Source: JBFWYO01 sp050186335 (GTDB lineage Bacteria > Pseudomonadota > Alphaproteobacteria > Bin65). Taken from it: a DNA stretch of 64,000 nucleotides. The stretch is taken from contig JBFWYO010000006.1 of NCBI GenBank assembly GCA_050186335.1, forward strand, positions 26,677 through 90,676, read 5' to 3'. A program made the translations under genes and the position numbers. Below, one piece after another: positions 1 through 8,536 of the stretch. The notes beneath the pieces were generated by a model. The model was not told where the DNA came from. It was given only the letters and a program-made list of their open reading frames with translations, and did no database searches. Every line of letters begins with the position of its first letter. Positions within the stretch are counted from its first letter, which is position 1.

Positions 1-34
1 TACAGTAACCGTATTTCCGGGGCCTTCGCCGCAG

Positions 35-781
35 GTGCGGCGGATTTCGGGATCTGACCCTTGGAACTGGTTGGCCGCCGGATGGCGCGACATGCGTGCC
101 TTCCCCCGCTTCAACTTCGGCTATGGGGCAGGTTTCGCCGTCTTCGGGTGGATCATCGTTGCGGCGGCAGTGTGGTTCCGCGCCTATTACCTTGTCTTGC
201 CGTTCACCGCGGGCTTCTTTCTGCTCGCCCCCATCTTGGCGGTCGGCCTGTATGAAATCAGCCGAAGGGTCGAAACCGGCGCTACCGTCGATTGGACGAG
301 TATTCTGACGGCGTGGCGGCGCAATCAGGGCCAAATCGCACTGATGGGCTTCCTGCTCCTGGCGATTCACCTGATCTGGATTCGTATCGCCACATTGCTG
401 TTCGCAATATTTTTCAGCAAGACGCCGCCCGACCTCTCGAATTTCGTTATCGAAATCGTTATGTCGTCGTCGAACATCCCATTCCTGCTGCTTGGTAGCG
501 TCATCGGTCTATTGCTGGCCACGCTCGTATTCAGTATCGCTGTCGTATCGATCCCGATGCTGCTCGACCGGAACGTGGGTCTGCTCACCGCCGTCGCGAC
601 GAGTTTCAAGGCGGTCAGCGAAAACAAATGGCCGATGCTGGTCTGGGCCGTGCTCATCGTCCTGTTCATCGCTGCCGGAATTCTGACAGGCTTCATCGGC
701 TTGATCGTCACGCTGCCGCTCGTTGCGCACGCGTCGTGGCACGCTTACCGCCAGGTCGTCGTACCGGCGAGCGAAACTTAA
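35..781 (+). CDS. DUF2189-type integral membrane protein (5' end probably outside window)
   Basis: The protein has an N-terminal DPWNWLAAGWRDM block followed by about five hydrophobic segments (roughly residues 31-49, 52-72, 99-125, 150-172 and 200-228). This is the layout of the DUF2189 family of inner-membrane proteins of unknown function. The GTG at 35 is only the first possible start in the window: the frame stays open to base 2, and family members usually have more residues before this block, so the real start is probably upstream. A small membrane protein follows 25 bases downstream and may be co-transcribed. No enzymatic residues are recognisable. Confidence 0.75.
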   Translation: MRRISGSDPWNWLAAGWRDMRAFPRFNFGYGAGFAVFGWIIVAAAVWFRAYYLVLPFTAGFFLLAPILAVGLYEISRRVETGATVDWTSILTAWRRNQGQIALMGFLLLAIHLIWIRIATLLFAIFFSKTPPDLSNFVIEIVMSSSNIPFLLLGSVIGLLLATLVFSIAVVSIPMLLDRNVGLLTAVATSFKAVSENKWPMLVWAVLIVLFIAAGILTGFIGLIVTLPLVAHASWHAYRQVVVPASET

Positions 782-806
782 CAGGTCGACTTGGTACGAG
801 GGCGTC

Positions 807-998
807 ATGAGAAATGCATTTAGCCACTGGGTCACGCTGTTTCTGGCCGTCGTGATCGGCATCGTCGGACTGTTTCTGGCCGCCGGCGCCAAGGACGACG
901 GCATGTACGTCGCCGGGATGCTGCTCGCGATTTTCGGCATCGTCTTCTCGTTTACGCGCATCGCCGCATTGACCGACTACTCGACCAAGGAAGACTAG
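807..998 (+). CDS. Small two-helix membrane protein, unknown function
   Basis: This 63-residue protein has two hydrophobic segments (about residues 8-27 and 33-52) separated by a short charged turn (AKDDG), and a charged tail ending STKED. The ATG at 807 is chosen because it places the first helix right after a short N-terminus; an upstream GTG would add arginine-rich residues that look untranslated. It lies 25 bases after the DUF2189-type gene in the same direction. I do not recognise a named family. Small proteins like this are common in alphaproteobacteria. Confidence 0.6.
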   Translation: MRNAFSHWVTLFLAVVIGIVGLFLAAGAKDDGMYVAGMLLAIFGIVFSFTRIAALTDYSTKED

Positions 999-1019
999 AC
1001 GAGGCTGACTTAGGTTTAA

Positions 1020-1760
1020 TCAGCCGTCCGCGGGCCGAAATCGGAAGCGCGCGCCGGGATGCGTTGGCAGCAGGCGCGCTTGGCCCGCCCCGAACAGTTT
1101 TTCGCGCAGCGTGCCCGGTCGATAATCTGTCTTGAAGACGCCGCGACGCTGCAAGATCGGAACCACCAGATCGACGAAATCCTCGAAGCTTTCGGGCGTC
1201 ACCGCATTGGCCACGTTGAACCCGTCGACGCCGGCCCAGGCCTGCAGTTCGTCCGCGACTTGTTCCGGCGAGCCCACCAGGACCGGCCCGCGCCCACCGA
1301 TGCCGACATGTTCGGCCAGTTCGCCGACGGTCCACACCCGGTTCGGATCGGCTGAAATAAACGACTCAACAGCCGAACGCATGGCCTCGGTTTGCACATG
1401 CCGCAGCGGGTCGCTCAGCCGGTACTTCGAGAAATCGATGCCGGTCCATCCGAACAGCAACGCCAATGACGCTTCATGATCGATATAGTTTCGGTAATCC
1501 GCGTGTTTGGCGCGCGCTTCGGCTTCGGTGCGGCCGACGATCACGGTGGTCAGTGTGAAGATCGCGACATCGTAGACGCCCAGCATGTCGGCCAGAAACA
1601 ATCCGTCGAAGCAACCGCGCTCGAGCGTGCGCGCCAGATGCTTCCAGTATTCGAGCTCGCGATAGGTTTCCGACCGATCGCGCGGGTGCGCCCATAAACC
1701 CGGCGACTGATGCCCGACGCAGTTCATATCGAAGGCGTTGAGCCGGATCTGGCGTTTCAT
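1020..1760 (-). pseudogene. NtaA/SnaA-type FMN-dependent monooxygenase with a large in-frame internal deletion
   Basis: The first 65 residues match the start of the NtaA/DmoA branch of bacterial luciferase-like monooxygenases (GCFDGLFLADMLGVYDV). The rest matches the C-terminal third (TVIVGRTEAEARAKH, FGWTGIDFSKY, GIGGRGPVLVGSPEQVADEL, ending in LREKLFGAG). Family members are about 440-460 residues; this one is 246. The roughly 200 residues missing between DV and IFTL would hold most of the TIM barrel and the FMN contacts, so the product is almost certainly not a working oxygenase. No frameshift or stop is seen, so the lesion is a clean in-frame deletion or an assembly collapse. The family oxidises diverse small substrates with FMNH2 supplied by a reductase. 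Confidence 0.75.
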
Positions 1761-1894
1761 AGGCGCTCGCTCGGTGAGTGCCCGCCGGTTCCCGGATTGA
1801 ACCGCTTGGCACCGGCTATCGGGCGCGGCCCGCGCCGAACATAAGTTGCCGCAATATAATTGAAATTCGTCCTATCTCATTGAAATCGGGCCAT

Positions 1895-2374
1895 TTATCG
1901 ACGCCGCCGCTCCCCATCGTGGGCATGCGCGACGTAAATCTCGAACCAAAGGATTGCATATCGCGCGGGCTTGCCCGGGTACAGCATCGACGGCGAGATG
2001 TGCAGCCGCAGCTTCACCGGATCGCGGCCATGCCCGGTGGTGTCGAACGACGGGCGCAACAAGGCGTGCAATTCGCCCACCTCGCTGCGCTCCAGGTGGA
2101 TGCGGGCGAACGAGCGCTGTTCCGATCGCACCAGGATGCCGATCGCGCCCGGCGGGCCCTGCTCCACCGGCTCGACAGGATCCGACCCGAACACGACTTT
2201 GACATTGCCGATCGGGATGCCGCTACCGCCCTCGACCGGCAAATGGCCGATACCGCGAACATCGACCACCATCGAAAGGGTGGCCGGCCCGGACTGCGCA
2301 CGCGGCAGCTTTCCGGACGAGACACGGAACTCGCCTTCGGTGACGGTCAGTTCGATCAGATTGAAATCGGACAT
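1895..2374 (-). CDS. Hypothetical protein, 159 aa, beta-rich
   Basis: I do not recognise this protein. It is predicted to be soluble, with alternating hydrophobic stretches that suggest a beta-sandwich (for example TLSMVVDVRGIGHLPV and GIPIGNVKVVFG). A C-terminal part reads DPVKLRLHISPSMLYPGKPARY. There is no signal peptide or membrane segment. It sits alone between the deleted monooxygenase and a dioxygenase gene, both on the same strand but separated by more than 130 bases on each side, so an operon is not clear. The reading frame is long, starts at an ATG and is not mirrored by a better frame, which supports it as real. Confidence 0.5.
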   Translation of the reverse strand: MSDFNLIELTVTEGEFRVSSGKLPRAQSGPATLSMVVDVRGIGHLPVEGGSGIPIGNVKVVFGSDPVEPVEQGPPGAIGILVRSEQRSFARIHLERSEVGELHALLRPSFDTTGHGRDPVKLRLHISPSMLYPGKPARYAILWFEIYVAHAHDGERRRR

Positions 2375-2580
2375 GGGGCGGGACGGGCCAATATGAATGA
2401 ATGATGGCGTGTTCGTGAACTACCCGACGGGGCTAACATGGCCGCAAGTCGGGCAGCCTAGCGCCCGAAGCGTTATCGCGTCCAGCGCCGAAACGCAGCC
2501 GAGCGGCGAGACATCGAGTGTGCTCGCGAAACCCGACAAGGGATCGAAGGGCGGCGAATGGCGGATCGGGCGGCGCCCCG

Positions 2581-3396
2581 CTATTCGGCGGCGATCGGCG
2601 CCGTGGCGCCGAGGATATCGTCGCTGCCCATTTCGAGCGGCCGGAAATTGACCGAGCGCACGTAATCGGGGCGCGGATTCGGGACCGCATTCGGTTTGTT
2701 GGCAACGCGATTGTAGACGAAATAGACCTGCCAGCGATCGTGCCGCGAAAGATTGTGCCCGGAGCTGTGCAAAATATTGCAGTGGAAGAACACGGCGGTA
2801 CCCGGCTTGCCGACGATCGCCACCGGCTCCGGGCTCTCGCGCATGATCTCGATCAGCCGCGGCTTGGGCACGACCCAAAGCTTGTACGACGTCGATTCGT
2901 CGAACTCCGGCTCGATAACACCGTGCTTATGGCTACCGGGGATGAAATAGAGACAGCCGTTGAATTCGGTCGGCTCGTCCAGCATGACCAGCGCGGTGGT
3001 CAACTGCTCGCTCGGCACGCCGTCCTTTTTCCAGCTCCCATAGTCCTGATGCCATTGCCAGACGGAACCGTCGATGGCCGTCTTCAGGTTGCATTTGGTA
3101 TGATAAATGTAGAGTTGCTTATCGCGCAGGATGCCCTGAGCCGGCTCGAGCAAGCGCGGCGACCGGCTGGCGCGATGATACACCGGCGACGCGGTCGGCC
3201 CGTTATCCTCATGCATGCGGAAAATCGTCTTGGCGATGCCGCCGCTGCGCTCGCGCACCAAGTGATCGGTATCGATCTGCTGAACGCGCTTCAGTTCAGC
3301 CTTCATCGCCGCGACTTCGGCGGCCGAGAACAGGTTCGGAAAGATCAGAAACCCATCCCGGTCATACTGCGCAAGTTGCGATTGCGTGATCTGCAT
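2581..3396 (-). CDS. Phytanoyl-CoA dioxygenase family protein (Fe(II)/2-oxoglutarate)
   Basis: A 271-residue PhyH-type cupin oxygenase. The iron facial triad is visible as H116-x-D118 (WQWHQDYGSW) and H210 (HCNILHSSGHN), with downstream arginines available to bind 2-oxoglutarate. The core also has the typical YFIPGSHKHG strand-turn before the second histidine. The ATG at 3396 is chosen over one 39 bases upstream because the family usually starts with a short MxLTxxQ...YxxDGF segment, here MQITQSQLAQYDRDGF, and a GGAA lies at a suitable distance. The family hydroxylates carboxylates and many small metabolites; the substrate cannot be read from the sequence. It is divergent from the hydrolase-fold gene at 3923. 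Confidence 0.85.
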   Translation of the reverse strand: MQITQSQLAQYDRDGFLIFPNLFSAAEVAAMKAELKRVQQIDTDHLVRERSGGIAKTIFRMHEDNGPTASPVYHRASRSPRLLEPAQGILRDKQLYIYHTKCNLKTAIDGSVWQWHQDYGSWKKDGVPSEQLTTALVMLDEPTEFNGCLYFIPGSHKHGVIEPEFDESTSYKLWVVPKPRLIEIMRESPEPVAIVGKPGTAVFFHCNILHSSGHNLSRHDRWQVYFVYNRVANKPNAVPNPRPDYVRSVNFRPLEMGSDDILGATAPIAAE

Positions 3397-3922
3397 GCGG
3401 CGGTTCCAAGTTTCAGGAATGGGGCAGACTATCAAACTTGCGTGCGCGGAACCATCTCATGGGCGCGACCGTCGGCATCGGAGCGTACGCTGGCTTCGGT
3501 CCGCCCGACTCCGTTCGATCATGCGCGGTAATGCGATTATGTGCCGCGGGGCGCGCGTCGAGCCGGTTCCGAACCGGTCCAGCGCGTAAGATCCACTGCG
3601 CACGCGCGAGAAACAAACCCACGCGCCACAAATGGCCGATTCGTTGTTGACCGACGAGAAACATGCTAGCATGTTATTTCGAAATGAGCGTAGATCAGTG
3701 CGACGGATCGACAAGATCGCACACGCGCTCAAGGAAGCGTCCGCCAGAAGTGATGATCGCCGAATTTCCGACCGTCGACGGTTGCGCGCGAGGCGCGACC
3801 GCTTCGCCAATTCCCATCGGACGGCCAAGGCTACAATCCCCGGCCGCAGTCGCGGTGACGCCGATCGATCATGGCGGCAACGCTTCGACCATGGCCGCAA
3901 TCTATGCAATGAACGAGGAACC
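3397..3922. other. Intergenic region between divergent genes
   Basis: About 525 bases lie between the dioxygenase (minus) and the hydrolase-fold gene (plus). I see no convincing coding sequence; the open frames here are short, arginine-rich shadows. The one clear element is the perfect palindrome at 3660-3675, listed separately. A TTGACC lies just left of it at about 3646 and could be a -35 for rightward transcription, with the palindrome in the spacer or -10 area. Confidence 0.5.
3660..3675. promoter_or_regulatory. Perfect 16-bp palindrome, candidate operator
   Basis: AACATGCTAGCATGTT is a perfect palindrome about 250 bases upstream of the hydrolase-fold gene and inside a promoter-sized non-coding region. 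Its right half, GCTAGCATGT, occurs again at 8400-8409 upstream of the TRAP operon. Palindromes of this size and AT/GC layout are typical of dimeric GntR- or LacI-type repressor sites. Which regulator binds is unknown, as no regulator gene is adjacent. Confidence 0.45.
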
Positions 3923-4567
3923 ATGAGAGTCTTTCTCGACCACCGACTTTCCGGCCTGGAGCGTATGGATATCGACCGAACCGCCGTCCTGGCGATTCAC
4001 TGGCAGGTCGATGTCGTGGCGCCCGACGGCGCGATGGGAATCTTCGGCGAAACGGTGAAGAAGCTCGGCGTCATCGACAATACCGCCAAGGTGATCGCCG
4101 CCGGGCGCACCGCGAACATGCCCATCATCTACATCAACGTGAGCTACAAGCCCGGCTATCCGGATATCATCCGCAACAACGGGCTGTTCAACACGGTACC
4201 GAAAATGAACTGCCTGATCCGCGGCACCCGCGGGGCGGAAATTATTCCAGAACTGGCGCCGCAAACGCAGGATTACGTCCTCGACCACACGCGCATCAGT
4301 TCGTTCTGGGGTACCGACCTGGACAATATCCTGCGCAGTCATGACATCCGGACCGTGATCGCAACCGGAGTGGCCACGAACGTGGCCGTTGACCATACAA
4401 TCCGCGACGCCGTTCAGCTTGGATACGACGCGATCCTGCTCTCCGATTGCTGTTGTTCGTCGACGGCCGAATACCACCAGGCCGGCCTATTGACCATGCA
4501 GGTGCTTGCGACCCAGGTCACCGATTCCAAGGCATTTCTCGCCGCGGTAAAGCAGAAATCCGCCTAG
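3923..4567 (+). CDS. Isochorismatase-fold protein lacking the canonical catalytic triad
   Basis: The 214-residue sequence has the alpha/beta fold of the isochorismatase/nicotinamidase family (AIHWQVDVV, DHTRISSFWGTDLD, ATGVATNVAVDHTIRDA). The ATG at 3923 has an AACGAGGA ribosome site. At the three catalytic positions the usual Asp, Lys and Cys appear as His26, His122 and Ala155. Without the Cys nucleophile the standard amide or ester hydrolysis is not expected, as in YecD-like members, so it may use another mechanism or bind a ligand only. A CCC run at 176-178 is unusual but is not at the catalytic position. It converges on the SDR gene; their stop codons share the four bases CTAG at 4564-4567. 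Confidence 0.8.
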   Translation: MRVFLDHRLSGLERMDIDRTAVLAIHWQVDVVAPDGAMGIFGETVKKLGVIDNTAKVIAAGRTANMPIIYINVSYKPGYPDIIRNNGLFNTVPKMNCLIRGTRGAEIIPELAPQTQDYVLDHTRISSFWGTDLDNILRSHDIRTVIATGVATNVAVDHTIRDAVQLGYDAILLSDCCCSSTAEYHQAGLLTMQVLATQVTDSKAFLAAVKQKSA

Positions 4568-5352
4568 AACAGGCGGGCCTTATAGATCAAACCACCGTCC
4601 ATGGTCAGCGTGGCGCCGGACGTATACGAAGACACATCCGACGCAAAGAACGCGACGGTGGTTGCAATCTCCTCCGGCGTCGCCGCACGTCCAAAAGCGA
4701 ACGGCTTCCAAAGTTCGAGATAGCGAGCCTCGTCGCCCAAAGTGTCCTTCGCCGCCTTCTTGGTGACGGTGACGAGCCGTTCGGTCGCAACCGGCCCGGG
4801 GTTGACCCCGAGCACGCGTATGCCATCGCCAGACGAATTGCTGCCCAGCGCCTTGGTAAACGTGATCAATGCCGAATTGCCGGTCGAGCCGGCGATATAA
4901 TCCCAGCTGGGCTTTTCGCCGCCGGCGCCGATGACGTTGACGATCACGCCGCCGCCGCGCGCCTTCATGTGGCGGTAGAACGCTCGACATAGATTGATGT
5001 AACCGAACACCTTGAGATCCCACGCCGCGCGCCACCTCGCTTCGTCCACGTCGTGAATGGTGCCGGCCGGAATTGCCCCGGCATTATTGATCAGGATATC
5101 GGCGTCGGCGGCTCGTTTTGCGAGCTCCTGCTGGCACTCGGATTTGCTGAGGTCGAGCGGCAGGGCGACGATGTCGACCTTGTGCGCGCTTCGGATCTCG
5201 GCTGCGACCGCCGCCAGATTGTCGCCGCTGCGCGCGGCCAGATAGAGATGCACGCCCTCCGATCCGAGTCTTTTCGCAATGGCGCGGCCGATTCCCTCGG
5301 AAGCACCGGTGACGACGGCCTTCTTGCCGGCAAGATTCAATTCAAGCGCCAA
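4564..5352 (-). CDS. Short-chain dehydrogenase/reductase (SDR) family oxidoreductase
   Basis: A 262-residue classical SDR. The nucleotide-binding TGASEGIG is at 15-22, the NNAG motif at 89-92, the PG motif appears as NPGPVATERL, and the C-terminus has SGATLTMDGG. The active-site tyrosine is Y152 (DYIAGST), but the lysine expected four residues later is Ser156. That occurs in some SDR subgroups with a Y-x-x-G-S-x-G-N pattern, and the catalytic consequence is unclear. It is the last gene of a minus-strand run dctP-dctQ-dctM-SDR, 51 bases behind dctM, so it likely oxidises or reduces the compound taken up by that transporter. Confidence 0.85.
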   Translation of the reverse strand: MALELNLAGKKAVVTGASEGIGRAIAKRLGSEGVHLYLAARSGDNLAAVAAEIRSAHKVDIVALPLDLSKSECQQELAKRAADADILINNAGAIPAGTIHDVDEARWRAAWDLKVFGYINLCRAFYRHMKARGGGVIVNVIGAGGEKPSWDYIAGSTGNSALITFTKALGSNSSGDGIRVLGVNPGPVATERLVTVTKKAAKDTLGDEARYLELWKPFAFGRAATPEEIATTVAFFASDVSSYTSGATLTMDGGLIYKARLF

Positions 5353-5403
5353 TTGTGCCTCCTGAGGTTTGCGGGCGACCTATTTGTGTCAAGGCAATGA
5401 GCG

Positions 5404-6729
5404 TCATCTGAGCAGACTGGGCAGTCCGATCGCCAGGATCGGGAAGACGACGATCAGGAACATGACGAAGATCTCGATCGTGACATACGGAACGGCGGCG
5501 GCGATGATGGTCGTGAACGTCGTTTTCGGCGGCGCCACGCCCTTCATGACGAACAGCAGCAAGCCGAATGGCGGCGTAAGCAAGCTGACCTCCATGGCGA
5601 TGAGAATGAGGATCAGCAGCCAAAGATCGGGAATTTGGATCGCCTCGGCCATCTTCAGGAACACGGGCAGCGTCAGCAGTATCATGCTGATCTGATCCAT
5701 GAACATTCCCAGGAACAGGAGGATCGCCATCATCAACAGCAGCGCTTCGATCTGCGTAAACTTGTACTGCTCGATCTGCCCAAGCAGCCCATCCAACGCG
5801 CCCGAAATGCCGAGCAGTTGGGTGAACGTCAGCGATCCGGCGATCACGAACAGAATCATGACATTGATCTTGGCGGTTTCGATCAACGCCTTCATGACAT
5901 TCGAGCGCGAAGCCGCCCGATAGCAGATCGCCGCCAGCAGCGCCGCAACGCAACCGAGCGCCGCGGAATCCTCGGGCGAGGCGACTTCGAGCAGGATGCT
6001 GCCGACGACGACGACGAAAATCGACATCAGCGGCAACACATTTCTGAAGAACGGTCCCCACCGCGAGCCGGTCGGCGCCTCGTCGTCGTGCGCCGGCGCC
6101 AGTTTCGGATTCAGGTAGCAGCGCATGACGACATAAGACACGAACAGGCCGGCCATCATCAATCCAGGCACAATGCCGGCGATCAACAGCTCCTTGACCG
6201 GTTTCTCCGCCAAGCTCGCAAGCAAAACCGCGAGCGAAGACGGCGGGATCAGCATGGCGATGCCGCCGACCGCCATGATCGGCCCCATCGCGATCTTAGG
6301 ATCGTACCCCCGCTTGATCATATCCGGCAGCAGCACACTGCCGAGCAGCGCGGTATTTCCGATCGTCGAGCCGGATAGCGACGCGAAAACCGTGCCGCCC
6401 GCGATCGAAACCACGGAAAGGCGCCCGGGAACGCGGCTGATCAGCCGGTCGATCGCGTTGATCGCCCGGAACGCCAGCCCGGTATGAAACAGGATCTCGC
6501 CCATCAGCACGAACAGCGGCACGGCGACGTAGGAATACCGCGCCAGCGCCTCGACGAACTCGGCCGGCATCTGGACTAGGCCGATATGCCCGCCCTTGAA
6601 CAGGAACACGCCGACGATGTTCGCAAAGAAGAACGCGAACACCACCGGAATGCCCAGGAACATCGGCACGCACACAAGCGCCATGAGGACGGCGAAGGCT
6701 TCGTACCAGGCTGGATCAGACCAGATCAT
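5404..6729 (-). CDS. dctM: TRAP transporter large permease (DctM-type)
   Basis: A 441-residue, very hydrophobic protein with about a dozen membrane segments. It has family sequences such as GSTIGNTALLGSVLLPDMIKRGYDP, the PPSSLAVLLASLAE segment and LLTPPFGLLLFVMKG near the end. DctM proteins form the sodium-driven translocation channel of tripartite TRAP importers in the inner membrane. Length matches the family. It starts 19 bases after the dctQ stop, the normal order for an operon, and is followed by the SDR gene. Carboxylates and similar organic anions are the usual TRAP cargo; the specific cargo is unknown. Confidence 0.93.
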   Translation of the reverse strand: MIWSDPAWYEAFAVLMALVCVPMFLGIPVVFAFFFANIVGVFLFKGGHIGLVQMPAEFVEALARYSYVAVPLFVLMGEILFHTGLAFRAINAIDRLISRVPGRLSVVSIAGGTVFASLSGSTIGNTALLGSVLLPDMIKRGYDPKIAMGPIMAVGGIAMLIPPSSLAVLLASLAEKPVKELLIAGIVPGLMMAGLFVSYVVMRCYLNPKLAPAHDDEAPTGSRWGPFFRNVLPLMSIFVVVVGSILLEVASPEDSAALGCVAALLAAICYRAASRSNVMKALIETAKINVMILFVIAGSLTFTQLLGISGALDGLLGQIEQYKFTQIEALLLMMAILLFLGMFMDQISMILLTLPVFLKMAEAIQIPDLWLLILILIAMEVSLLTPPFGLLLFVMKGVAPPKTTFTTIIAAAVPYVTIEIFVMFLIVVFPILAIGLPSLLR

Positions 6730-6748
6730 CGAATGCCGCGTCCCGCCG

Positions 6749-7255
6749 CTACGCGCGATCTTGCGGCATGTCGGATCGCGAGCGAACCAACCGCAAGATA
6801 TATTCGATCGCCAACAGCGCCATCGTGAACACGAACACCGCTTGCAGAATCCAGCGGTCGATCGCGATCGTCTTCCGGGCGATGGATTTTTCCTGGAACA
6901 TCTGGATCGTCAGTTCCAGCCCGAACCAACCCAGCGCCACGCAAATCAGCAGGCCCAGGACGTTGAGCGCGCGATTGAGCATATCCGCGCGCCGCCGCGA
7001 CAGAGCGGACAGCACCAGATCGACGCTGACATGGGCGCGGTTGCGCAACACCCACGGCGCGGCGAGGAACACGCCGGCGTAGAGCGAATATTCGATCACG
7101 TCCCGGAGCCACTTGATGCCGCCGATCTCGGTCACCCGCAGCAGCCAGTCGAGCGTCATGGCGATCGTGATCACGCCGATCGAAAGCGCCACGAGCACGC
7201 CGAGCGCCGTCACTAAAGATGCGAACGCGGTTTCGAAACGATCCAATGGCGACAT
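6749..7255 (-). CDS. dctQ: TRAP transporter small permease (DctQ-type)
   Basis: A 168-residue membrane protein with four hydrophobic segments (about residues 15-37, 53-72, 92-113 and 137-158), the DctQ pattern. It has the W...R.....A..W......RAHVSVDL segment (PWVLRNRAHVSVDL) that marks the family. DctQ pairs with DctM to make the membrane part of the transporter. It lies between dctP (76-base gap) and dctM (19-base gap) on the same strand. Confidence 0.9.
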   Translation of the reverse strand: MSPLDRFETAFASLVTALGVLVALSIGVITIAMTLDWLLRVTEIGGIKWLRDVIEYSLYAGVFLAAPWVLRNRAHVSVDLVLSALSRRRADMLNRALNVLGLLICVALGWFGLELTIQMFQEKSIARKTIAIDRWILQAVFVFTMALLAIEYILRLVRSRSDMPQDRA

Positions 7256-7331
7256 CGGCGCGACCGATCATGCAGGCGGAAAGCCGGACGGCTGCCGCGC
7301 GCGCGGCAACCGTCCTCGACTCGCGGTTGGC

Positions 7332-8309
7332 CTACTCGGTCGCGAAATATTTTTTCAGCACCGGGCCATGGGTCGGGCTGACCTTGATGATTCCGTTCCA
7401 GCCGGAATCGCGCGCAATCTTGAGCCACTTATCGCGTTCCGCGCCGCTGAGGGCGATCGCCTTGATCCCCTGTTCGGTCTGCTTCTTCAGGCTTTCCTGA
7501 GTCTTTTCCGCGGCTTCCTTGACGCCAAGTTCTTCGTATTTCAGCGCGGCCTCGCCGATGACCTGCTTTTGCTCGGCGCTCAACTTCTGCCAGGCGTCGA
7601 AATTCATCACCAGTTCGAGATCCGCGTCGTAGAAGCCGGGATCGACCCGCCAGCCGGTTACCTTGTGCCAATCCGGCAGCAACCCGGTGACCGGCCAGCC
7701 GTAGCCGTCCACCGTCTTGTTTTCCATGTAGGTGTATACTTGGGTCAGGTCCGACGTGAGCGTGGACGCGCCCAAGGCAACGAAGAAATTCTGGTAGATC
7801 GGCGCCACGCGAATCCGCATGCCGCTCAGATCGGCCGCCTTGATCGGCTTTTCGCTGCGCAGGTACAGGTGAAACTTGACGCCGTACTCCATGCGCGCCA
7901 ACAGCTTCAGGCCCTTCTCGTTATGCAGCTTGTCCATATAGTCCCAGCCGCCGTTCTTGCGAATTTCGGCCGGTGTCTTCTCCCACATCTTCAGCGCATC
8001 GGCTTCCGGCAGGACGTTCTGGTAGTAGGAGCCGGTGCAGTGCGCCATATCGAAGACGCCCTTCGCGACGTTCTGGATGAGCGTAAACGGGCTGCCGATG
8101 GCGGGTGCGCCGCCCACGTAGTTGATCGTCCAGCCTTTCGCCTTGGAATTCACTTCGGCGATGAACGCCTCGTAGCGCAGCGAGAACGCGTTGCCTTTCG
8201 GGAAGCAGTTCACGGCTCGAATGGTTTTGACTTCCGCCTGCGCCACGGGGGCGGCAACAGCAATTCCGAACGCAAGTAGTCCGAGCAACAGCGATGGACG
8301 CTTGAGCAT
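7332..8309 (-). CDS. dctP: TRAP transporter periplasmic substrate-binding protein (DctP-type)
   Basis: A 325-residue secreted binding protein. The ATG at 8309 is preferred because it is followed directly by a signal peptide (MLKRPSLLLGLLAFG...PVAQA, cut after residue 25) and has GGGGAGA seven bases upstream; a longer frame starting 78 bases earlier would bury the signal. It contains the DctP arginine region LSGMRIRVAPIYQNFFVALGAS, which in solved members binds the ligand carboxylate, and the C-terminal helix-rich part (AEQKQVIGEAA). It is the first gene of the dctPQM-SDR operon; a candidate operator lies about 90 bases upstream. Confidence 0.92.
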   Translation of the reverse strand: MLKRPSLLLGLLAFGIAVAAPVAQAEVKTIRAVNCFPKGNAFSLRYEAFIAEVNSKAKGWTINYVGGAPAIGSPFTLIQNVAKGVFDMAHCTGSYYQNVLPEADALKMWEKTPAEIRKNGGWDYMDKLHNEKGLKLLARMEYGVKFHLYLRSEKPIKAADLSGMRIRVAPIYQNFFVALGASTLTSDLTQVYTYMENKTVDGYGWPVTGLLPDWHKVTGWRVDPGFYDADLELVMNFDAWQKLSAEQKQVIGEAALKYEELGVKEAAEKTQESLKKQTEQGIKAIALSGAERDKWLKIARDSGWNGIIKVSPTHGPVLKKYFATE

Positions 8310-8392
8310 GTCGATCTCCCCAGTTGAATTTTTCGAGGCAACAGACCGTCGGTTACGGTCAGTGTCGCGCATTGTTTTTGATTTCAACTAAT

Positions 8393-8409
8393 CTAGCCGG
8401 CTAGCATGT
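8393..8409. promoter_or_regulatory. Palindromic candidate operator upstream of the TRAP operon
   Basis: CTAGCCGGCTAG (8393-8404) is a perfect 12-bp palindrome. The overlapping GCTAGCATGT (8400-8409) is identical to half of the palindrome at 3660-3675. On the strand that reads into dctP the same bases include TTGACA followed by TGCTAGC, so the site could overlap a promoter -35. The rest of the stretch from 8310 to 8536 shows no gene. Confidence 0.45.
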
Positions 8410-8536
8410 CAATGTCCAGCGACAGCGCGACTGGTGCTCACATCCGGACCGGTTTGCGTGGCGCATTTGTTGTCGATTCACACCGCGTTCGACATCCCCA
8501 AGGGCGCATAAAATTTTACGCGGAACCAGTCGAAGA

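Noticed and set aside
5635..6378. A 247-codon plus-strand frame opposite dctM
   Set aside because: Gln/His/Arg-rich sequence that arises from the antisense of hydrophobic codons.
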